Positions 12,624 to 24,649 are shown, counted from the stretch's first letter. The stretch: 64,000 nucleotides of DNA from Halichondria panicea (GCF_963675165.1 NC_087381.1:7224419-7288418), one strand, 5' to 3'. Notes: generated by a model not told the origin, from the letters alone. A program made the numbers and translations.

Positions 12624-15600
12624 CTGCATAGGTGGGTGTAAGACATTCATCATAATAATAATAGTAGCAATGAACTCACATATCTGGTGGACTACTTTCA
12701 TTGATACCCAAGGTCTTTGATTTATACCTCCGATATCTCAGAGCAACCAGCAAAATGACCGCCATCACCAATAGAGCAACTATAAGAGCCAATGATCCAA
12801 TCACAATGCCAATCACAGCACCTACACTCAAAAGTGGAGTATTATCTGTGTTTACTGTTATTATCAACGTGCGATTAGTGAGATCCTCAGGGCATTCGGG
12901 ACTAATAGGATTGGCAATAATCACCGGACAAGTGCTGTTGATGCGAAGTCCTGCACTCTGCACAATGATGTTGGGAGTCTCTTTGTTCCATCGATCAATG
13001 AAGGAGAAAATCATGAGAGCCGAGATCGTTTCACTACTGCTCAGAACTGCTCTGTATGTCACATGATTTGGAGAGTTCTCAAAGCAGCGGATAAATGGTC
13101 TTGAGATAAGAGAGGTGTTGAAACCACATTGACAAAGTTCATTGACACCGTGGGAAAATTCATTAGTGATGTCGCTCGTTTTGACAGCTGTTTCTGACTG
13201 AGTATATGCTCCACAATTAGAACTGATAATGAGTCGCAACTGGATGTGAAGACCTGCAATAAATATAAGGAATTTCGACAGTCGCACTCACAAAGATCTA
13301 GTTATCCGAGTCACTATTCACAGTGATTTTGCATGGCATTAAATGATCGAAGGGCTTACTTTTGAAATCAATGTCATAGCTTGAGTTAACAGTAATTTGG
13401 TGCCCATCAGAGCTCACAGTGACCTCACATCTGTACAGTCCAGCATCTGACAGAAACAATTCGTCAAAGGTGAGAAGACCAGAATTAGTAGTAAGTGGCA
13501 GTTGTCCTCTGAACCAGTAGTAGAAAATGGTGAGCTGAAGTGAGTCAGTCTCAGTCACAATGCATAATAAGGAGAAGCTTTGTCCAATCATTGGAGCACC
13601 ACTTGGAGTTATAGCTGCAGGAAAATATTCATGTGTTACCTCAAACAATTATTCAAAAAAATAAAAAACTTTACTATAATTATCTATAATTATAGCTCGT
13701 TACTCAGTCAGTCATGAGAAAATGCAGTAAAAAGTATTGCAAGTTCTCAAGTGACTGTGTTAAGTATTACAATGTATGTATTTCTCCGCATGCGAACTCA
13801 ATCTATATACAAGAAATACTGTTACAGTAACACATTCAGTACGTAGTGCATTGACACAGTGTTGTAACCTTACCATCTTGTAAGCATGAAGGGCTAGCTT
13901 CCTCCCACACTCCCTCCTCACAGATTCTTAGATGACTTCCAAGAAGTGTGAACCCATCATTACAAGTATAGGTAGCAAGAGTCTCTAGCAGTCCTTGGGA
14001 AGTATTGTAGGTGATCATTCCGTTGAATAGTGGTGGAAGATTGTCACATGGACCTGTACATTTATGAGAGTTACAGAAACAATTATGATACAAATTGTTT
14101 GTGTGATCTGACTTACAATAACAATACATTGATATCCAACAACACCTATACATTAATGCCGATACAATTATGATACTGCATAACTTTAGATACACACAAT
14201 TTGATGACAACCAGAGAAGCTAGCAACAAGTGTTTCTGGTCTACGAGATTTGATTTCTAGCTGCAGATTTCATTGATTTCCTAGATTTTCAATAATAGTG
14301 ACTACTAGCTTGTCTTCACTGCCTCAAATCCTTCTCAAAGGTCTTCACTGCCTCAAATCCTTCTCAAAGCAGCCTGGATTTGAGACTATATCTCTGTTGG
14401 TTCAGAGAAAGGTGTGGTCTCATTCACCTGTACAACACTGGAGCCACACCTTTTTTCAGACGTCATTCGAGATTTCATAGAATATTTCGGATTTCATGAT
14501 TTTGTTGATTTCTACTGATTTCAAGTTGGGCTGTATACGAGATTTCACTTTTTTGCCAGCCGCTTGCACTAATTAACATCTACATAATTATTGTAATTGT
14601 ATAATGCTTGATCACCAAACGTTTGAAAATCCACTTTTATATCCTATAAGGCTCCAGGAGCACATGAGGAGATGGAGCGGAGCGTCTTACTACGTGGATT
14701 TATTGTCCTGCTATGTACAAACATTGCTGCTAACATTATTCTTAATGATAATTATTTAGATCAAATGCATTATCAGTCGCACATGTACGGAGCACTTAGC
14801 ACATTACAAACAAGTTTCAGACGATAATTATTGAATAGTAAGACTTATGAAGGCACCATCCAAAAGGTGAAAATGGACTTACAGCATAATGAAAGCTCCG
14901 CGGCCCGGTGGCGGCGCAAAGCTTTATATGACATGAAGCTATACTCACGGACACAGGTTGGTTGTGAGCCAGTGAACTCTCCTAGATCGTCCAATCCATT
15001 ATCATCCTCGCAAGTTCTGACCTTATTTCCGACAGATAAGTCCAAGAGAAACCCGTCATTGCAAATGTAAGTGGAAGTTGTCCCGAGCATGTAGTTAGCA
15101 GTCGTGTCTGGACCATATTCAATCCTGCCATTTGGTATGTCAGGTAGAGGAGTGCACTGAATGACTGTAAGCAAAATCATTGCAAATAATAGACACATGT
15201 GATCTTGTATTACAATCGTTTTTTTTTTTTTAGCTATTCTGGGTGCTCATAATGGACCCAATTTCAGCAATTTGGTAGCTCAAATAATCATAATTATTAT
15301 TGTATGTTTTGATGAAAGAGATATTATATAAGCTGCAGTACTTACGAACACAAGCAGGCTCCTGGTCACTAAACATTCCCACAGCATCATTGTCTCCATC
15401 GTCAATACACGTCCTCACTTCAACACCAATAGAGAGATCTAAAGTGTAGCCATCATTGCAGCTATAAGTTGCTGTAGTACCGAGGTCAAAGTTAGGGGTC
15501 ACGCCTGTGGCATAAACGATCATTCCATTGGTAAAAACGGGCAGAACACGACACTCGATAGCTGTATTGAGAATATAAAACACGTCAAATGAAATCACAC

Positions 15601-18600
15601 AACACTACGTGGCTACGTACATCAAAAGGGCATCTGCAATTACTTACCGATACATCTTGGAGCCTGCCTATCGAAGACTCCAATAGCATCCAGTCCATTA
15701 TCATCCACACAAGTTCTCATCTCAGATCCCCCTAGGGAGAGGTCCAAAGCAAACCCGGCGTCACAGTCATAAGTAGCCTCAGTGCCCAGATCATAGTTAG
15801 GTGTGGTGTCGATAGCGTAGGTGATGACTCCATTGGTAATAAGGTCGAGGGAAGGACACTCAATAGCTGTACAATGGTAAAATGTACAATGCAAAGTCAA
15901 GGTTACATTAACAAGTAGATCTTCAGAATTAACTACGCACAAATGAACTTTGACCTACGGATAGCCATGCATACTGGCCACCATCCCAAATTACATTGTT
16001 TATTAGGCAATCTGATAATTATTTTATTGAAAGCTGGCAATGAATTTTATTCAGTATAATGCACATGTATGTATGACTTACAGATACATCTTGGAGCTTG
16101 GTTATTAAACTCTCCAATAGCATCCAGTCCATCATCATCCACACAAGTTCTAAAGGTAGATCCCCCTAGAGAGAGGTCCAGAAAATACCCAGGATTACAG
16201 ATGTGAAAGGCCACAGTGTCCAGATCATAGTTAGGTGTGGTGTCAATAGCGTAGGTGATGACCTCCATTGATAATAGGGTCGAGGGGAAGACACTCAATA
16301 GCTGTGTGTACAGAAGAGTTAACAATAATAGCTGTACAATGGGAAATTTTAGTGGTAAACTATTATAATTTTATTGATTACCAGACTAAATTGCATGTTG
16401 TCTTTTTAAAGCTGACAACTTACGGATACATCTTGGAGCCTGTCCACTAAACACTCCCTCTGCATCATTGTCCTCATTATCTACACAAGTTCTAGTCATA
16501 GATCCCCCTAGGGAGAGGTCAAGAAAATACCCAGCGTCACAGGCATAAGTAGCCACAGTGCTTAGATCATAGTTAGGTGTGGTGTCGGGAGCGTAGGTGA
16601 TGACTCCATTCTCAATTCCATCGAGGGGATTACACAGAATGGCTGCAACGGACAAGATTGTCAGTATATTCATCTCACTAGTGAAGTAATAACTTACGTT
16701 GACATGTTGGTGGTACTCCACTGAAAGTGCTGTCACTCTGACAAACTTTGATCACGTTTCCGATAAGAACGAACCCAGGGAAACAGATGTGCTCAGCGTT
16801 AGTTCCCTCAAGGTATGGAGCCGTCGTGTCAGGTGAGTACTCAATACGACCATTAACAAGCAATTCCAACTCTTGACAAACAACTACGGGAGAGAAAAAA
16901 GTTGTGTATCACTTGCAAAAATCTGCATGCCCAAGTTTGAGCACACATCCTCTCAAATACCAGTCAAACTGACTGTGTCATTGCAATTGCTACATGCTGT
17001 GAGTGTAACCACGAACCCACAGCGAAGAATGTCTGCAGGCGCAAATCTAATCAGCGTACTACGCAAACGAAACAGAAACTTAAATTTTGCCTCTACTGTA
17101 TAATAATTATGAGTAGCTAAAAATACAGCATAGTGTGTGTGTACATGTACATACCTTCGTCCTCGATGATGGTGGCAGTGCCTGGACTCAGGGACACTCT
17201 CTCCCTACTAATGATGGTTAGCATGCCTTGAAATGTTTCATTATTCTCGAATAGTTGATCAGGATTCAAATCAACTGAGATCTGTATAGTTTGCATGCCT
17301 GCGCTCAGAATGATTGGCATGTTGATGATCGAAGTGTAGTCCAAACCAGCCATAGCAGCAAAATCTATTGGTGTGTGTTTGTGTATAGGAGTGGGTGATA
17401 AATGCAATATACCGTATTACTAGAATGAAAATCTGTGTGTGTGTGTGTGTGAGTGTGCATAGAATGGGCGTCATAATGAAGACTCTCACCTGCTAGCAGA
17501 CCGTCTGCAGTCGAGAAGGACAACTCAATATTTCTGTCTAATATTTGGTCACTAGTCACTCCCACAGTGAATATGATTTGTCCTTCGTCCTCCCTGGCAG
17601 AGTATGGTGGGTTGATAAAACCAACAGTCACCTCTGTATAGGTTAAGTAATTATAGTAATGTATAGTGTGTACATGATTGTATCCAACCGTCACCATGTA
17701 ATGATTAGCAATAATAAAACCAAGGAATCACCACTACAATTTACCGGTATCGTCCAAAATTGTGATGTTACTGCGAGCTGGATCGAGCACAAGTTTGTCA
17801 GGTAAACTAGTGCCTTCAAGCTCAATAAATCGCAGAGAAAACTGCTCTTCAAGTTCATAAAGGTTGTCCTCTGTTATCTCAACCATAAAGCAACTCCGAC
17901 GACTAGTATCACTAAAGAACAAAAAATGAGCGAAACGGGCTCCGGTCACTTCCGTATAGTCATCTCCATCTGTGAACCAAACAGAATGCAATACACAGCA
18001 ATGTAGTATGCATCTCACAAACTATACCTGCTGTGCCTTGTACAGTTTCAACTCCAATACTGATGGTTAATGTTCCTAATGGAGTGTTTTCTGGAGGTTC
18101 AAACATTACCACGCACACTTCCTGCATTCCAATTCCTTCGTTAACTATGTACGAGGTGTTCTCGAAGCCAATGAGGAATCCTGAAAGGTAATAATTATTG
18201 ATACTGTACTAATAATTAACTTACCATCGTCATCTTCAATAATGATGAAAAATTCAGGGTATTGGGGGAGGATCTTAAACACTGGAAACATTCTATCAAT
18301 GGGTGGTAGACTTAGTCTGAGTTGAGCAGCTTCTGTTACCTCAGGCAGATTGTCCCCAAATATAGTCAAATCTACAAAAACGTCATTCTCATCTGGTCCT
18401 ATGTCTTCGAAAGTTGATGATTGAATAAAGAAATCATTGTCATCTCCGCCAGCTGAGGGAGTGGCAGTTCCAAGTCCAAGTGGAGCATTTTGGAATAGAT
18501 TAACCACAAAACTGATGGTTTGTTCAGTGATATTGCCTGCTCCTTTGATAATTTGAACTATGTGATCCCTTTCTTCCTCCAGATATGTTGTATTTGGTAC

Positions 18601-20598
18601 GGCAAACCCAATAAAGATATCTATGTACAGATGTATTGCATATCAATTCACTCACAATATGTAATTATAGTTAACTCACCATCGTCATCTATAATGTCGA
18701 TGCGAATTATATCTCCACCATCTCTTTCAATTGAAGCTAATGGTGGTACATTATCGGGATCTAGAAAAGTTAATGTAACCACAAAATACTCCAAGGCTTC
18801 GTCAATCATATCATCAAATATCAGTACATTTCCAGCCAAAATAATCTCCCCACCAGCCATAAAAGTCAGTGTGATGGGTGTAGTAAAGAAATCTATCCTG
18901 CCTTCAACTATAGTCAGAGTGATAATAATTGTTACAAAGAAATGTACGGCTTACAAGTGTTAGCTCTTGCATTAGGGCTGGTAGTTGGTAGAGGCCTAAA
19001 ATCTTCAGTAGCGACCATGGGTGTCAGAACTAGTGATATATCAGAGGCCAGTTCTACCTCATTGGACACTGTCACCTCAACGGGGATGAATCCATCACCC
19101 TCATCCACAACTCTGTCACTTTCTCTTAGCCGAAAAACGAGGGCTAATAAAATAAAATAAATCAGAATTGCGTACTTTGCATAATTTTTTTACCAGTGCT
19201 ATCCTGTATGATAAACTCCTGCCTACTCCGAAAAAAAACATTTGGCAAAGATGATGCAAAAAGTACTCTGTTAACATTTGCCACACCAAGCAGTCTCAAC
19301 TCCAACACAAAAGTCTCATCTGGTTCCAATGCCACTCTGTCTGCTTGGAAGGTGATGGATGTTGTTCCGCCAGGGTTGAGAGGTAGAGAAACAACACTCT
19401 GACCTATACCAAACTCCCCCGGTAAAACTGTTAATGTGGAAGTAAGCAACATAAACTCCATTATCAATTTCTATTACTATATATAAAATTACCTGTTCCT
19501 TCCCCATTGTAGTCAATGGCCACCCTAAGCAGTGCATTGGGTGGACCCTTGAAGTATCCAAATGGAAAGTCATAAGGAAATTGGGCCTCTGCTCTAGTGA
19601 AGTTGTCCGAGCCAAAGCCGTACACTGCAAATACAGTGACACAATAATTATTATACACGGCTACTGAACCAAATAGTCTGGTTAGTTAGATAATAGTTAA
19701 AAAACACGTCAATCTACTAAATAGTACAATTATGTTTGTAAATGTAAAGCAAAAACTGTTTTCTATATATCAGTGCACAATAAGCACCGCTTATACTGAT
19801 GCCTCGGTGGGGATGTGTCAAAGCTATACATAACATAAAGCTGCTTTTAGCTGTTGCTAATACACACAGCACTGATGATGAACATTTTTGGCATTAATTT
19901 TGCTGTATGTAAGCTTATGTGTAATGGGCAGGGAAACTCGAAGAATGACCTTGTAGCTTTGTTCTCACTCTTGCAGCTACCAATAGCTAGCGTTCCAGTG
20001 CAGAGCTAACTATCTAAGTAGAGTAGCAACTAGGGGTTGGTAGATTATATGCTATAGCATAATTTTGAGCATAAAATAGGTACATTTTTTTGGTGAGAAT
20101 TATGCTGGCAACAGGCACCTTTATAATAAAAAAATTAATAGGCAGGTTTTACAGAAATACAGGCCAGTACGAGTCATAGTATCAATATTTGGAAGTACTG
20201 GTGCATGGTTAATTATCAGGTAGATAGAGTCATGTGGCAATTATTTCTGTTACTTCTACAATGACATGCATGGGGTCTATGTTGTGCGAAAATGTGGGAA
20301 TAATAGGCGATTTGAAAAGAAAGGCAATTTGTAGGCTGTTTACTTGAGCATAAAAGAATACAGCATTAACATCTCGAGCTATAATCTATATACCAACCCC
20401 TAGTAGCAACACTCCATGGACAAGTTGTTTTTTTACGCACAAAAGCTGCAATGGCATTCCAAGTAAGCAAAACTAGGCATAACTCGAGAACAAAGCATTA
20501 TTTTGCTAATGCACGAATTAAAATCCAAGAAAACATCACTAGAAGCCTATATAGAAACTCTTACTTGAACGTCATTGATCCTTGAGCAGCTGTAGCAG

Positions 20599-20640
<42 letters not shown>

Positions 20641-21470
20641 CATACACACACACTACCGTATACCTCGCTTGCATCATGCGCATGCGCACCGAGGCATAAT
20701 TATAATTAATGTACTATAGCTAATTATACACACAGATATAATGATGAACATTTTTGAATTAATTTTGTTGCATGCATGCAAAATCACGGGAAAACTCAAA
20801 GAGTAGGAAATGATCGACCATGATTGTTGCTAAAAAGGATGCCAAAACTAAAATATTAATAGCAGCCTTGCAGCTCTCTTAATTCTCACTTTGCAGCTAG
20901 CGTTTTTGCAGAGCTAACTACTAAGTATAGAGTAGCCATAGACAAATTTTGCTATGCACTCTTCTAAAATGCAATGGCATTCCAAGTAAGCAAAACTAGA
21001 CATGTATAACTCAAAGCTGCAAATCCACGAAAACGTAACTAGAAACTCTTTATTCCTTCAGCAGCTGTAGCATACCATATACACACAACACACTACAGTA
21101 TACCTCGCGCACCGAGGCATAAATTATTATACACTTACCTATGCACTGGAAGCATAGACCACCATTACTGTAATACAGTCCTGCATCATTATTGACACAA
21201 CAGTCCTCGGCATTGGAAGACGGTCCCACAACAGCAGAAGTACAGTTTGCAAAAGTGAAGCATCCATTGAATTGAGCCTGAGCTGCAAGCAACATAGATA
21301 TGTACATGCACAATGATAATAAAGATACAGATAGTTATTATGGTTACTCAATTAAAATTAATATATGTTGCTTTTCTATAGCTACTTGCATTCCTAGCTA
21401 CAATGCTCTGTAGCATACCAGCTGATGTGCTGATGAGAAAGATAGCCAGTGACAGTAGCAAACGTTCCAT
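12425..21470 (-). CDS. Gene B: Cys-rich / Calx-beta / CCP / Ig single-pass membrane receptor
   Basis: Predicted type I surface receptor. Exons 5' to 3': 21470-21419, 21282-21139, 19624-19493, 19427-19194, 19143-18955, 18907-18680, 18620-18225, 18180-18028, 17969-17745, 17633-17490, 17364-17155, 16883-16698, 16642-16424, 16301-16082, 15866-15648, 15561-15346, 15164-14949, 14053-13874, 13614-13360, 13253-12680, 12623-12425. Order: signal peptide, Cys-rich module, five Calx-beta, seven CCP, Ig-like domain, juxtamembrane Cys module, TM, tail. Exon lengths sum to 4591, one over a multiple of 3; the excess lies in exon 16301-16082, which is 220 bp where its paralogues are 219. Without that base the product would be about 1529 residues. 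It is a close paralogue of F and, at the N-terminus, of C. Ligand unknown; recognition or adhesion is inferred from the domains. Confidence 0.85.
12680..13253 (-). CDS. Gene B juxtamembrane module and TM helix
   Basis: Encodes a Cys-containing ectodomain (NCGAYTQSE, LCQCGFNTS, RCFENSPNHVTYRA, CPVIIANP, SPECPEDLT), then a hydrophobic helix starting LLSVGAVIGIVIGSL and a basic stop-transfer RYRRYKSKT. The extracellular part did not match a family I can name. It is almost identical to gene F at 60331-60898. Confidence 0.85.
13360..13614 (-). CDS. Gene B Ig-like domain exon
   Basis: A 255-bp phase 1-1 exon with SFSLLCIVTE (B-strand Cys), YYWFRGQLP (core Trp) and LSDAGLYRCEVTV (the D-x-G-x-Y-x-C signature). 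This is a complete Ig-like fold. Identical in length to the gene F exon 61040-61294. Confidence 0.9.
13874..16883 (-). CDS. Gene B block of seven CCP/sushi exons
   Basis: One CCP per exon: 16883-16698, 16642-16424, 16301-16082, 15866-15648, 15561-15346, 15164-14949, 14053-13874. Each has four Cys and the sushi layout (for example IECRVLPVFTNGMI, TATYSCNDGYTL, EVRTC, EPACVR). All are phase 1-1. Several are nearly identical to CCP exons of gene D (34391-37278), including flanking intron sequence such as GGCGGCGCAAAGCTTTA. Confidence 0.9.
14298..14365. repeat. Two tandem copies of a 28-bp intronic sequence
   Basis: GTCTTCACTGCCTCAAATCC plus TTCTCAAAG occurs twice head to tail in the large gene B intron 14054-14948. 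The rest of that intron has no recognised gene. Confidence 0.7.
16082..16301 (-). pseudogene. Gene B third CCP exon with a 1-bp frameshift
   Basis: This exon is 220 bp; sister exons at 15866-15648, 37278-37060 and 36865-36647 are 219 bp. The plus-strand text at 16258-16272 reads ATGACCTCCATTGAT, while its sisters read ATGACTCCATTGGT, so one extra base sits near 16262-16264. Translation before and after the site is sushi-like but in different frames. Skipping this exon would restore the frame because its neighbours are all phase 1. A sequence error cannot be excluded. Confidence 0.7.
17155..19624 (-). CDS. Gene B block of five Calx-beta modules
   Basis: Pairs 19624-19493 with 19427-19194, 18907-18680 joined to 19143-18955, single exon 18620-18225, 18180-18028 with 17969-17745, and 17633-17490 with 17364-17155. 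Markers are ENTSYIVNEGIG, DYTEVTGARF, LYELEEQFSLRF, PPYSARED and a DDDG or EDEG end before donors. All exons are phase 1-1. The order matches gene C (28817-25328), and exon lengths match C closely (132, 234, 189 and 228 bp conserved). Confidence 0.88.
19770..20700. repeat. Dispersed repeat R1, copy in gene B intron 2
   Basis: A long interspersed sequence with landmarks GATGCCTCGGTGGGGAT, CAAAGCTATACATAACATAA, GCATTCCAAGTAAGCAAAAC, GAGCAGCTGTAGCAGTCTA, a (CA)n run at 20601-20638, and GCGCATGCGCACCGAGGCAT near the end. The same landmarks occur at 10320-10385, 20740-21121, 50590-51240, 52140-52380 and 55880-56120. No ORF; class not determined. Confidence 0.6.
20031..20402. mobile_element. 372-bp MITE with 8-bp target duplication, nested in R1
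   Basis: Ends TAGGGGTTGGTAGATTATA and its near-complement (TATAATCTATATACCAACCCCTA region). Both sides carry GTAGCAAC (20023-20030 and 20403-20410). The neighbouring R1 copy at 20740-21121 lacks it, so the site is seen both filled and empty. An 8-bp duplication fits hAT-type transposition. Confidence 0.75.
20740..21121. repeat. Second R1 copy, lacking the nested MITE
   Basis: Parallels 19860-20700: GATGAACATTTTTGAATTAA, CAGAGCTAACTACTAAGTAT, GCATTCCAAGTAAGCAAAAC, then TATACCTCGCGCACCGAGGC. It lies directly after the first copy, so R1 is in tandem here. Confidence 0.55.
21139..21282 (-). CDS. Gene B N-terminal Cys-rich module
   Basis: A 144-bp exon with six Cys in the order C-x6-C, CC, C-x2-C (GCFTFANC, EDCCVNN, GLYYSNGG, CFQCIG). 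Gene C has one such module (29090-28953) and gene E has three (45103-44960, 44699-44568, 44473-44315). I know no named domain for this layout. Confidence 0.8.
   Translation of the reverse strand, partial: LRLNSMDASLLQTVLLLLWDRLPMPRTVVSIMMQDCITVMVVYASSA
21419..21470 (-). CDS. Gene B signal-peptide exon
   Basis: First coding exon, ATG at 21470-21468, encoding MERLLLSLAIFLISTSA, a typical signal peptide, ending in phase 1 at a GTATGC donor. The next exon starts in phase 1 with QAQF after the predicted cleavage region. Genes C and E have first exons of the same type. Confidence 0.8.
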
Positions 21471-22175
21471 CTTGGTCTCAACTCTTGTGATACCTGCTCA
21501 GAGCAGATAATACTGACAGGAGGAATGGAAATGACTAAAATGCATGACAGCCTACATGCACTTAACCACAGGAAATGAAGCCACAATGATGCATTCACTG
21601 CATGTGTTGTGGTAATTAAGTTTAACCTCAGGCACATTGTGTTAGACAGCAATATATCTAAGCATAGTGTATTTTAATCCGCCTTGAATCGAGGCTAGAT
21701 GTACATGCATGCAGTGTTAGGTCAGTGTTAGTTAGCTTTATATGAGATAATGGAATAATGACGGTTTATCAGAGGACAAAAATAGCAAGTAAACATTATG
21801 CTTTCTATACAAAGTAAATTTGTGTAGGCTGATGTTTTTTTCTTCTAGAATTCAGTTGTTTTAACAGCTATCTTTGAGGGTCCTTAGTTTGTGTTCCGTA
21901 GCATAATTATTATTGCTGTTATAACTATATCGCATTGTATCAACACATCATGCATGCACTGCACTGGTGGAGCCTAAGCACACATGCACATGCAGTGCTA
22001 CGTAGATAATCCGTAAACAAAGCTTATAATTTAATATGATGAGTTGCCATGGCATAATAATGTTTTGCAAAGCAAAATAATGGCTATATATATAATTATA
22101 CTCACTATATTATACTGTACAGCATCACAAAATAGAACATAATAATTTATTATAGTTCTAGCTGTTTCTAAACTT
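21471..22175. other. Upstream region of gene B
   Basis: Should hold the promoter of gene B (-), but no TATA or initiator could be assigned with confidence in AT-rich sequence. At 21669-21697 there is a lone end (ATCCGCCTTGAATCGAGGC region) of the TAGCC fold-back element family. No gene seen. Confidence 0.4.
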
Positions 22176-22612
22176 GTATGTATTAGTTATTTCCCAGCAC
22201 GACGGCCCTCGGGCATTATGTTGCTCCAGTGCAGTATTTGGCATGTTGCACGAGGGTGCCTGCAATAACTAACTTGTTGCCCAATGACGTCAAATTCTAG
22301 CTTCTGATAATTGGTCAAGGTTTTCCCTATAAATTGTAATAAAAGACAGTCATGTGAATTTTATAGTTTGCTGAATTCCATTCTTAGGTTTTCTTCTTGC
22401 ACAAGTTTTCTCTTAAAAGGGACATACTGGGTGGGAGGTTGGGGCATAAGTCCAAAAGTCCACTACATTTACACAGTTGTATCACTACCTTATAGCATAA
22501 TGAAGTGTATTTTATAATTATGGTTGTTACGGTAGTGATGCAACATGCCATATTATTATACAGAGCACAGGATTGCTTTGATCTGCCCACTCACTAGGCA
22601 ACAATACTCACT
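22176..22612. mobile_element. Non-autonomous derivative of the Crypton-like element at 47.0-49.06 kb
   Basis: The left 140 bp match the left end of the 47-kb element (TATGTATTAGTTATT, CGGCCCTCGGGCATTA, GGCATGTTGCACGAGGGTGC, TAACTAACTTGTTGCCCAA). The right 250 bp match its right end (TTTGCTGAATTCCAT, GATTGCTTTGATCTGCCCAC, TCACT-GGCAACAA). The recombinase gene is missing, so this is an internally deleted passenger copy. Confidence 0.7.
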
Positions 22613-22959
22613 CAATGATCATGGAACAATTATTATATGAGATTCAAACGTTAATCAGAATAAAGATCTATAGCATTACTCACATTCAGTATGTATGTCG
22701 ATATCGGCACAGTTCGGAACCGAACCTTCGAATGGTTATTCCAGCATTCATATAATCCGTACTAACAGGATCATCATCAATAGATGCACTGCACTGGTCG
22801 AGGGAAACTTAAAAGCTTCATTTGCGTAACTCACGGATGCCGTCTGTCTGCCTTTCCCTCCCAATTAATACTGCTCACATTGTATCCCAGGAACAGCAGC
22901 TAAAAAAACTGGTAATCATCAATTTCTGACTTCTTTGAAAGGTGCTTTAGTGATTTTTG

Positions 22960-23185
22960 CTAGAGCTAGAAAACTCATGTTTCTGTTTTCATGCTATAAG
23001 CACAGTGGCCCTCCAATGATTATCATGATTCAGAATTTGAAGTTGAAGTAGATGATTCTACTCCATCAGTAAGCAATCAATACCAGAGTCCCTACGATCC
23101 AGGAGTTTATTATCAGAAAGGGATATTTAAAAGTCACTCTGATTATTTGAACTTATATAACAAACACATTGCATACTATAATTTT
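22960..23185 (+). other. Possible exon relic of a gene A-like locus
   Basis: After a possible acceptor (GCTATAAG at about 23000) there is an open plus-strand stretch with acidic text such as NDYHDSEFEVEVDDS and QYQSPYDPGVYYQKG, running into AAGTCACTCTGATTATTTGA, which matches the last codons and 3' UTR of gene A. It may be a decayed or diverged last exon. No family recognised; low confidence. Confidence 0.25.
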
Positions 23186-23375
23186 TGACTCGTTAGATGC
23201 GTATAATTATATACGTAGTTGTAATTGCATGCATGGTTTTTATGACTTTTTATTATACAAATTGTATTGATTTTTCTCAGCATCGATCACTAATAACCAT
23301 GCAATCAACTAGAAAACATAATGACATACGTAAGTCTACTTGCACGTAGAGTTAAGCAGTGTCTATTACACTGGT
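23133..23375. repeat. Duplicate of the gene A 3' end and UTR
   Basis: About 240 bp parallel 11907-12180 in the same orientation: AAGTCACTCTGATTATTTGA, AATTGCATGCATGGTTTTTA, CATCGATCA, CAATCAACTAGAAAACAT, AATGACATACGTAA. In both places a minus-strand gene of the family (B or C) ends a few hundred bases downstream, so the A-B junction and its 3' neighbour were probably duplicated together. Confidence 0.75.
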
Positions 23376-23444
23376 AAAATCATCACATTGTTATAGCTAT
23401 AAATTGTTGTTTATTATTCACTGAATTAGTTCCAAGGCTCAGTG

Positions 23445-24649
23445 TCAGTTGCACCCTGCAAATCATAATACATAAAGTTTGAATAATACACTCAAAAACG
23501 TACCAAGTGTAACGAGTGTGCTCCATTGTCCATCGGCAGCAGCTGTCTTAGCTCTGACCTACAGTCGTAATTATAGAGAGAGACGTTAGAAAGTTGAAGC
23601 CAATTAAGTTATCTATTGTATAATAATTGTCCTCACACACTAGTTTAATGTTTAGCCATGCAGCTAGCTTGTTTGTACATCCATGCTATAATTAGCAAGC
23701 TATTATAATTATTAGTCACTTTCACTTACGTTACGAGTTGCTGGCATATGTATAGTTATGTAACCCACCTGGACCATCACTCTCTCTTGATTGCTGACAG
23801 ATACCGCATCTTCGATGACGTGGAACAACTCTCTGTTGCCCTTAGCAACAATTATATTATCCGAGCCAGGGTTTACAAAGTTCACATCATAGCCAGTGAT
23901 TCTTCCGTAACTCCGATGGGGGGGTGGTCCATACGACAACACTGCACAATCCTAGCACTCGAGACGGGACTTCAGAATCTTTAATTTGTTATTCAGATAC
24001 GTACTGTAATTGTAGCAAATCGTAGCAAATCGTTCCCAGGTACCATAATTATAGCGGGTCATTTTCGTGGGGCAAAATATTCGTGGTTTTCATGGTTGAA
24101 GGTTTGACCACGAAGATTTTACCCACAAATGAAGCGACCTTGATTACATTTGCCTGTAGTGCAAGCAGCAACCACGAAAATATTATCCACAAATATAATG
24201 ACTGCATGCATGCCCAACCACGGATGTTTTGCCACCCGAAAATTACCCGCTATACGGTATCATACAGTCACTAAAACAATAATAGGTTCTGTAGCTCGAT
24301 CATCATAGCTCATGCAGGCACTCACTTGTATCCCCAGTCATGGCAACGACCTCACAGCTCCTGCTCTGCCCTCCCTCCTCTTAACCACTCACTCCATTCT
24401 CAGGGATCACTCGGATGGTGTAGGTGGTGAGTGGCTGCAGACCAGACACTGAGTAGTCCACCAGGGCATCTTGTTTGACATACGGCCTCCTGTTGTGTTG
24501 AGTGAAGGTCTGGTTGTCCTCAGAGTAGAATATGTTGTAGTAGAAGTCGTCTCTCCCAGTGATCTCAGGCCTCTCCCAGCGCACAGTGATCGAGTTACCT
24601 CGAGTTCTTTGTTGAACCAACTCTATGTTTCTGCATGCACTGGGAGGAG
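23445..24649 (-). CDS. Gene C FN3 region and C-terminus
   Basis: Exon 24649-24393 holds most of an FN3 domain (NSITVRWERPEITGRDDFYY, LQPLTTYTIRVIPENG). The 40-bp exon 24365-24326 fits phase 0 to 1 and supplies the last strand (SCEVVAMTGDT). Exon 23941-23769 and the 55-bp exon 23558-23504 form the later strands of a second FN3 (RSYGRITGYDVNF; VRAKTAAADGQWS). Terminal exon 23455-23445 gives the stop. The start of the second FN3 is missing; a MITE at 24041-24259 lies in that intron. Confidence 0.65.

Noticed and set aside
18520-18963. Plus-strand open frame of 147 codons
   Set aside because: It lies opposite gene B Calx-beta exons and reads Ser/Ile-rich antisense text; a shadow.
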